NCBI RefSeq assembly: GCF_016808335.1
Contig: NC_053153.1
Coordinates: 13,341,033-13,405,032, forward strand
Source of the DNA: Panicum virgatum
Lineage: Eukaryota; Streptophyta; Magnoliopsida; Poales; Poaceae
DNA length: 64,000 bases
Direction of reading: 5' to 3'
Shown here: positions 56,890-64,000 of the stretch, piece after piece
Position numbering within the stretch: the stretch's first letter is position 1
Layout: each line of letters starts with the position of its first letter
Notes under the pieces: model-generated
What the model was told of the DNA's origin: nothing
Database searches by the model: none
What the model saw: only the letters and a program-made list of their open reading frames with translations
Program-made: the position numbers and the translations under genes

Positions 56890-58139
56890 CGCAGCGGCGA
56901 CGGGCGCGGCAACGGTGAGCACCCCGGCAGCAGGTGCGGCAACGATGAGCTCCTCGGCTCCTGAGATCCCGACGCCTGTACCGGACGTCCCCTCCCCCAG
57001 TGCTCAACCTTCGGTAGAGGGAGAGCTGGAGGAGGTCTGAGGCAGGCGGCTTTTGTAGGGTCCCCCGGAGGAGGAAGTGGCTCCCCTCCCCCAGGTGCTG
57101 ATCCGGATCCGGCAGTCGATAGAGGAGGCGACCTCTACCGCCGAGGCGGCCTTCCAGCGGGAGTGGGCTGCCCTGGAGAGCAAGCGCCAGCGCCTCGGCG
57201 ACTGGCACACCCGCCTGGAGGCACGCATGCTCGGTCCAAGCTCAAGGCCGACCAAGAGGCCTACCGAGCCAATTTTCGGAAGATGTTCGACTGGGAGGTT
57301 GCGGTAGCCAGCCGGGAAAAGGTCCTGGCACTGCGGGAGGAGGCTTTTGGCAAGGAGGTGGCCAGCCTCGCGGTTCAGCAGTCCGAACTTGAGACTCGCC
57401 TCGCGGCCCAGCGGTCCGAGCTTGAGACTCGCTGCCAGGGTCTCGAGATCAGCAAGCAGGAGCTGGACAAGCTCTCTGAGACCCTGCAAGTGTGGCGCGT
57501 GTAGCTGTAGGAGGCCGCCAGCAAGCAGGCTGTTGCCGAGTTGGAGCTTGAGGAGGATTGGAAGTCCCTTGCGAGGCGGGAATCCCTCACCGCCAACATG
57601 GAGCTCCAGCTCGAGCGCCAGCGCGAGTCCCTCAAGAACCTGAAGGAGTCGGCGGCGAAGAAGAAAGCCGCGCTCGAAGAGAGGACCCGCGAGGTGGAGG
57701 CGGCCAAGGCAGCACTGGACACCCAGGTGCAGGAGGTGGTCCGGAAGCTGCAGGAGGACCAGCACGTGGGGGCCCAGCGAATCGTCGACTGGGCGAGGAA
57801 AGCGAGCTTGGCGCTGGTGCCACTTGGAATGAGCCCAATCCAAGTGGCGGAGCCGCCAGCTTCGATTGCTGACGCCCTCCCAGTGCTGAATTCCGCTTCG
57901 GATAGGCTCCGGCGTCTGGAGCCGGTCCTTGCTGGCCAGCTTGAAGCCGAGGGCCGCGAGCTGATCCGGATGGTGGCGGAGCACATTCGGACTGCCTCCG
58001 GAGCCACGACCCGGCCATCTCGCTAGCCCCCGTGGTCGCTGGTCCAGTGGCGGAGACAGAGGCCGCCGCCTGGGAAAGTGTGCGGGACGTCGTCGACTTC
58101 ATCGCCGCCTACTTCAAGCGGGAGCCTGCAGACTCCTAA

Positions 58140-59590
58140 GCTGGATATTGTACTTTTGTTTTGTTTTTTGTGTTATGTAACAAAACATTTTACTCGTTGA
58201 AACTTAATAGAAGAAAATTTCAACTTAGTTGTTTGTCAATTGTTCTGGTTTGCGGTACACAGCACCCCGACACCCTGGCCCCCTGGCAGATAGGTTCAGG
58301 TGTTTGGAGTTATCCGCCACCCGAGCCGAAGAAGACACTCCGGACACCCGTATGAGGTTGAGCAAGCATCCTTGGGCATAGGTGTAGCATAGATTGCAAG
58401 TCGAACGAGCATCTTATTCCCTGTGTAGCAGAAAGAACTACAGAGAGGAGAATCAAACTCGCTTATATGGTAGTAATGATACTGCAACTTAGCTGTTTGA
58501 CGCATGCAGAATCAATCCGTGATGTCTGGCTCAAAGCGAATGCTCCGGGCCCCTTGGGAGACAGGCTCAGTTGTTTTGAGTCTGTCTACCACCGAGACTG
58601 GACCTCGATCTGCATGAAACCTTTAAAGCGGATGCCGGGACCCCCTGGTAGGTAGGCTCAATGGTTTGGAGCTAGCTACCACCAGTCAAGGCTTAACCTG
58701 CATATCACTTCAAAGTCACAGCTTAGTAGCAGGCCCGCGGGACTTATTCCGGACCGGCCCCCAGGCTAGTACGAGGTCCAGAGCTCCGGATGCGCAAGTC
58801 CAGGCAGTACGATGCTTGTTACAGAGTGGTGGAGTGTGTAGGCTTAGGGTGCGGAACCAGGCTAAGGCGCTACACAGGGCTCCGGACCACTCCACGAAAC
58901 AACACGACTTTACCGGACCTGGCCCCGACGCTCCAGACCTCTCCTAGCAGTGGGTGAGGTCATTCTGTCGTACTCGATCCTCTGAGATATGGAGCTGGAC
59001 ATGACGTGCAGGACTTAGGAAGCCAACCCTTGGGCTAAAACGAGGTCCGGGCCCCTAATTACCCAGCTCCGGGTACTAGAGCACTCGTTACAGGGTGGTG
59101 GAGTGTGTAGGCTTTGGGTACGGAACCGGCTAAGCGGCTACACAGGACTCCAGACCACCCCAGGAAACAAGCACCCCCTCTCCAGAGCAGGTCCCTAGGG
59201 GTCCGGACCCCTCTTCCAGCAGCAAGAGGGTCCGGACCTGTACAGCAGTCCAGCAACTCAATACAGATCATAGCTGTAACGACCAGAGTGGAAGTCTGCG
59301 CGGGGGTTAGAAGGGTAAAAACTCGAGAATCGAAATGCGAGATATAATTTTGACACAAAGACAGAACCGGGGCAAATCTTTCCTTTGCAACTTGATATAC
59401 ATGGCTTGCGCGATGGATGCCAGAGGCCGGGTTTACGAGGGCGGACCCCTACCGCTCTGGGCCGCGCGTTAATGCTAGCCGACGGTGCGATGGATGCCAG
59501 AGGCCAGGTTTACGAGGGCGGACCCCAACCACTCTGGGCCGCACGCTAATTCTATCTTATTACAAAGGAAAAATTCACTTCCCTACTCTG
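58140..59590 (-). repeat. Repeat-rich spacer between pol and antisense ORF of the Tat element
   Basis: Noncoding, with three kinds of internal repeat. A CCCCTGGNAGRTAGGYTCAG module recurs near 58276, 58550 and 58640. A block of about 90 bp (GTTACAG, GGTGGAGTGTGTAGGCTT) is repeated at 58814 and 59083, offset 269 bp. A 77-bp tandem unit (GCGATGGATGCCAGAGGCC) lies at 59410 and 59487. Tandem repeats in this position are typical of large Tat/Ogre-type elements. Confidence 0.65.
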
Positions 59591-59591
59591 C

Positions 59592-62500
59592 CTAAGTGTA
59601 AAACTTACACAGATGCTCTATATTCCATGGGTTGGGCAGTGGCACCCCATCTTCTGTGGCAAGGCGAACGCACCCGGGCTGGCATACTTCTGTAATCTTG
59701 AAGGGCCCCTCCCAGCTGGGGGAGAGTTTGTGGAGCCCTGCTCGGTTCAGGATCCGCCTCAGGACGAGGTCGCCAGCCCGGAGCTCCCTACTGTGCACGA
59801 ACCATTGATGATGGCGCCTGGTTGTAGCGTGCATCTCGGATTGCTGCTCGCCACCTTTGTTCGTCAACGAAGTCCACATCGTTACACCGTAGTTGTTCCT
59901 GCATGGATTCGTCAAAAGCCTGGAACCGTGGTGAGCCCAGGTGAATTTCTGGGGGAAGGCATGCTTCAGCCCCATAGACCAGGAAGAATGGAGTCTCCCC
60001 GGTGGCTCGGCTAGGTGTGGTCCGGTTCCCCCATAGTACGCACGAAAGCTCATCAACCCATTTGACACCGTGCTTCTTCAAGCAGTTGTAGGTGCGGGTC
60101 TTGGGTCCCCTGAGAATCTCTGCATTCACTCTCTCAACCTGTCCATTGCTGCGGGAATGTGTCACGGACGCAAAGCATAGCTGGATGCCGATGTCCTCGC
60201 AGTACTCTTGGAAGAGTCTGCTTTTGAATTGGGTCACGTTGTCCGCGATGATGCGGTTTGGGATGCCAAATCTGCACACAATGGACTTGAGAAATGCGAC
60301 TACTGATTTTTTAGTGATGTTCAGCACAGGGGTAACCTCCGGCCACTTTGTGAACTTGTCGATGGCGACATAGAGGAACCGGTTCCCGCCGACGGCCCGG
60401 GGAACGGTCCCAGGATATCCACGCCCCATACGGCGAATGGCCATGAGGATGGGATCATTTGCAGAGCTTGAGCCGGTGTGTGTATTTGCTTTGCATGGAA
60501 CTGGCATGCTTTGCAGGACTTTACCAGCTTAGCCGGATCTTGGAGTGCTGTCGGCCAGTAGAAGCCATGCCGGAAGGCCTTGACGACTAGCGTGCGAGAT
60601 GAGGAATGACTTCCACACTCGCCTCCATGGATCTCCGCGAGCAACTCGCGGCCCTCTCCCTGGGAAATGCACCGCATGAGGATACCATTGGCGCCACGAC
60701 GGTAAAGATCCCCTTCTACCACTGCGTAGCGTTTAGCCAATCGTACTATGCGCTCAGCGGACACATCGTCATCAGGGAGGATATTGTCTTTCAGGTAGCC
60801 CCGGATCTCGGAGATCCATGCATCGGGAGCTCCCTGAGCAGGTGGGAGTGGCTCTACGAGGTCTCCAGGATCCTCGACAGAGCTCACAACCCAGGGTGGG
60901 CACCACAGGTGGAATGCCGCCGGGACCACTAGCTTCGAGGTGCTAGCTTGATCCCCTTCACCCAATTCGGCAGGCTGGGCGGTAGGTCTCAGCAACCGTC
61001 TTTCGAAGACGCCCTCAGGCACGGATGCCCAGGTAGATGCTCTCGCAGAGAGATCATCTGCTACCGAGTTGAGTTCGCGGGGAACATGTTGCAGTTCCAA
61101 GGCATCGAAATCCTTCTCGAGCTTCCTCACATGGATAAGGTATGCCGCGAGCTGGGGATTGTTGCAGCTGCAATCCCCTCGGACCTGCTTGATGATTAGC
61201 TGAGAGTCCCCCTTCACCAGAAGCTGCCGGACCCCCAAAGACAGGGCTTGTGTCAGGCCAAAGATCAGAGCTTCGTACTCCGTCATGTTGTTGGTGGCCT
61301 TGAACTCAAGGTGCACCATGTACTTCAGCTGATCTCCATTTGGGTCGATGAGGACCACACCAGCACCAGCCCACTTCTTGCGGACGGACCCGTCGAAGAA
61401 GAGTGTCCAGTGGGGCTCGGTGAAGACTGGTGTCCTGATTTCCAGCTCCGGGGGTCCGGCGTTGAAGTCCGGACCCCCGGAATTGCTTGGGGAAGGAGTC
61501 CATTCCGCTATGAAATCAGCCAGGATTTGGCTCTTGACTGCATGGCGAGGCTGGAAGTCCAGCTGGAACTCAGCCAACTCTACTGCCCACTTGGCAATGT
61601 TGCCCGTGGCGTTGGAGTTGTGCAGGATCGCTCTTAACGGGTAAGAGGTCACTACGACAACTCGGTGTGCCTGAAAGTAATGGTGCAGTTTCCTGGACGC
61701 AATAAGTATGGCATAGATAAGCTTATACGTCTCAAGATACCTGGCCTTCGCCTCGTGGAGGACTTCACTAACGTAGTAGACCAGCTTCTGGACGGTCCGG
61801 ACCCTGGCGACCGGGTCCGGTTCGCCTTTATCCACCACGTCAGGTCCTTGGGCCCCCAACGGTTTTGGGTTCCCACTGGAATGAGGCTCCTCCGGACCCC
61901 CTTGTTCGGGGTCCGGACCTTCAGACAGAGGAGTGGCCGCCGGACCCCCATGTCCGGGGTCTGGCTCACCATCCTTGGCCGGGGAGACACTGGTGTCCCC
62001 CTGGCGAGCTTGCTCCGTCCTCTCGGCGACCAGCACCATGCTGACCGCCTCTGCAGACGCAGCAAGATACAGAAACAACGTCTCACCTGGCTCTGGAGTC
62101 ACCAATACTAGCAGTGAGGTGAGGTGCTGCTTCAGTTCCTGGAAGGCTTGTTCAGGCTCTTCGGTCCAAGAGAATGGACCGGACCTCCTCAATAGCTTGA
62201 AGAAGGGGAGCCCCCTCTTAGCCAGCATTGATATGAAGCGGCTAAGAGCGGCGAGAGATCCATTAAGCTTCTGGACGTCCTTGATGCAGCCAGGAGGCCT
62301 CATCGCCTCGATCTTGGCTGGGTTTGCCTCGATGCCTCGATGTGAGACCAGGAAACCCAACAGCTTCCCTTCCGAGATGCCGAAGATGCACTTCTCGGGA
62401 TTCAGCTTCGTGCGCGTAGTGCGCAGTCGGTCGAAGACGAGGGACAGGTCTTCAGCTAGTGTTGACCCTACCTTAGTCTTGACCACAATGTCATCAACAT

Positions 62501-63995
62501 ACACCTCAACAATATCTCTAATTAGATTACAGAAGGTTTTGTTCATATCTCGTACAAACGTGGGTAAGGCATTCCTCAGACCATATGGCATGACAATATA
62601 GCAATAAAGCTCATCTACTGTTACAAAAGCAGTATGCTTCCTATCCTCTCTAGACATCTGAATCTGGTGGAAACCAGAGTATGCATCTAGGAAAGACAAA
62701 AGGTCACACCCGGAGGTGGAGTCCACGATCTGATCGATACGTGGAAGAGGATAGGGGTCTCTAGGACATGCCTTGTTGAGGCTGGTGTAGTCGATGCACA
62801 TCCGAAGCTTCCCATTGGTCTTTGGAACGACGACCGGGTTGGCCAACCACTCGGGGTGGTGGACCTCCTCGATGAAGCCAGCGTGTAGCAGCTTGCGGAC
62901 TTCTTCACGGATGAAGTTCTGCCGCTCCATGGACTGCTTCCGAGGCTTTTGGCGCACTGGCGTGGCGTCGGGGTAGATCCTCAGATGGTGCTCGATCACT
63001 TCCCTGGGGATCCCGGGCATCTGTGACGGTTCCCAGGTGAACACGTCGACATTTGCCCGAAGAAAGGTGATGAGCGCGTCTTCCTATTTCTCCTCCAGGT
63101 TTCCCGCGATGCGGGTGGTCCTGGAGGAGTCCGCTCCGATCTGCACCGTCTTCACGGGAACCTCGTCCGGATCAGATGGCTGAACCCTAGGTGCTTTCGC
63201 AGGCGCCCTGGGTTGCGAGGTGGATGGGTCCTCCTCGGAACGTGCAGCCTCTGCCGCCAGAGCATGCAGTCTCTCAACTGCAGCGATGGCAGCGGTGCGG
63301 TCACCCCCACACGGTGAGGACACCGGCAGGGGAAGACATCTTCAAGACCAAATACCCGTAATGGGCAATGGCCATGAAGCGGTAGAGAGCCAGTCGGCCA
63401 ATGATGGCATTGAACGGCAGGTTCACCTCCACAACATCGAACTGAACGCTCTCTGTGCGGAAGTTCTCCTCGGTCCCGAACGTGACCGACAAGGCAATGC
63501 TCCCCAGAGGGAACACTGGATGTGGGCCCACTCCGGAGAATGGGCGAGAGGGAGTCAGCTTGGACTCCGGGATCTGCAGCTGCTTGAACGCTGCATAGCT
63601 GATGACGTTGAGGCCAGCCCCACCGTCAATCAGCACGTGATAGAGCCTGACATTGGATATGACAGGGGCGGTGACTAGAGGTAGCACACCATCCCCGGCC
63701 ATGTTCTCCGGGCAGTCGGATGGGCCGAAAGAGATGGTGGTGTTCATCCACCTGTGGTGCGGCGCCGCCTTCGGGATCCACGGCTTCACCGAAAGGACCT
63801 CTCGGCGAAGGGTCTTCACGTCCCGCCGGGAGACAAGCTCCCAGCTTCCGCCGTACATTACGTACAGCTTCTTGCAGCGCTCCTCGTTGTCGGAGTCGGA
63901 GTTGTCGGGGCGGTAAACGCCCTTCAGCTCCCGTGCGGGGGATTGGTACCCCAGCTCCTTCTCCCTGGCAGCGGTCTCGCTGTCGGAGGCCTTCT
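59592..63995 (-). pseudogene. Tat-lineage gag end and pol: protease, RT, two RNase H domains, integrase
   Basis: The frame enters from the right edge and passes the protease motif LIDGGAGLNVIS (about 63610-63645). A frameshift near 63300 and a TAG at 63084-63086 follow. RT has RMCIDYTSLNKACPRD, SFLDAYSGFHQI and VEVYVDDIVVKTK. A decayed first RNase H is followed by a plant-type second one (WTLFFDGSVRKKWAGAGVVL, NNMTEYEALIFGL). Integrase has a zinc region (HGGECGSHSSSRTL, CKACQFHA), a frameshift near 60400, then VAIDKFTKWPE, IADNVTQFKS and SNGQVERVNAEI, and another shift near 59800 before the C-terminal HQWFVHSRELRAGDLVLR. The residue after the second Asp-Asn is Val where Gly is usual. Stop at 59592. 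Confidence 0.88.
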
Positions 63996-64000
63996 CCTTG

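Larger units (their letters stand above)
41524..58026 (+). pseudogene. Antisense ORF of the Tat-lineage element, split by the chromovirus
   Basis: The ORF lies on the strand opposite to pol. The N-terminal part (ATG 41524) starts ASLARPRRFQTEEEL. After a frameshift near 41640 it carries the conserved core SFFLLLLEDFGLHLQHLTPH, CEMFVGVRPCVILFRHFF and YYFQTRSDLRTPYI, the grass 'putative gypsy type transposon' signature. The middle (42600-43590) is Ala/Pro/Gln-rich with CAG runs and a 117-bp repeat (43174 and 43291). The chromovirus enters at 43594. The frame resumes at 56890 with Ala-rich sequence, then a long coiled coil (about 57350-57770, SELETRLAAQRSELETRC), ending LDTQVQEVVRKLQ, WARKASLALVPLGMSPIQ and a stop at 58026. 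Stops occur near 57038 and 57502. The role of such ORFs in Tat elements is not known. Confidence 0.7.
39827..64000 (-). mobile_element. Tat-lineage Ty3/gypsy retrotransposon, minus orientation, open at the right edge
   Basis: Read right to left: end of gag and protease, RT, RNase H, a second plant-type RNase H and integrase (63995-59592), a repeat-rich spacer (59590-58140), an ORF on the opposite strand (41524-58026, interrupted), a purine tract, and the 3' LTR (40896-39827). A second RNase H of this type and an antisense extra ORF are established marks of the Tat lineage. The 5' LTR and most of gag lie beyond 64000. A 13.3-kb chromovirus (43595-56889) sits inside. Several frameshifts and a stop make it non-functional. 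Confidence 0.85.

Overview
This window looks like intergenic and genic DNA from a large, repeat-rich grass genome, probably a panicoid. The evidence is the mix of nested Ty3/gypsy (Tat-type and chromovirus), Ty1/copia, PIF/Harbinger, Stowaway, hAT and Mutator-like elements, LINE/SINE remnants and panicoid-style MITEs, plus a few intron-containing plant genes. Nothing points to a bacterium or organelle. The species is an inference and cannot be fixed from this sequence.

Layout. 1-4401 is the 3' end of a plus-oriented Tat-lineage gypsy element, with an antisense extra ORF, a spacer, a polypurine tract and the 3' LTR. 4402-14381 is the most host-like stretch: one intact small gene on the minus strand (8572-9102), promoter-like segments near 11.9 kb and 13.4 kb, two sets of diverged local duplications, two hAT MITEs, one MITE of the TTTGTTTAGTTGC type and a 5'-truncated LINE. 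14382-21309 is a once-autonomous PIF/Harbinger element with both genes recognisable. Its ORF1 is split by a Stowaway-type element (16103-18946), which is itself split by a solo LTR (16270-17959). 21342-27681 is a complete Ty1/copia element with two LTRs and a 5-bp target duplication, carrying a hAT MITE near the end of pol.

28008-30602 holds the last five exons of an unidentified minus-strand gene, with MITEs and a GT microsatellite in its introns. 31.0-37.5 kb is a patchwork of a hAT element, a Mutator-like element with a retroposon inside it, a tRNA-derived SINE, a partial MITE and a second long-TIR Mutator-like element. 39827-64000 is a minus-oriented Tat-lineage gypsy element that runs off the right edge. 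Its antisense ORF is interrupted by a complete 13.3-kb chromovirus (Tekay/Del-like) with 3.8-kb LTRs (43595-56889).

How it fits together. Insertion order can be read from target-site duplications: ACGCC for copia, CGCAG for the chromovirus, GTGCC for the solo LTR, TAA for Harbinger, TA for Stowaway, and 8 bp for each of five hAT elements. Almost all element genes carry stops, frameshifts or insertions, so the window is mostly a fossil record. The live candidates are the 8572-9102 gene and the spliced gene at 28.0-30.6 kb. No CRISPR array, rRNA gene, functional tRNA gene or microbial-type operon was seen.
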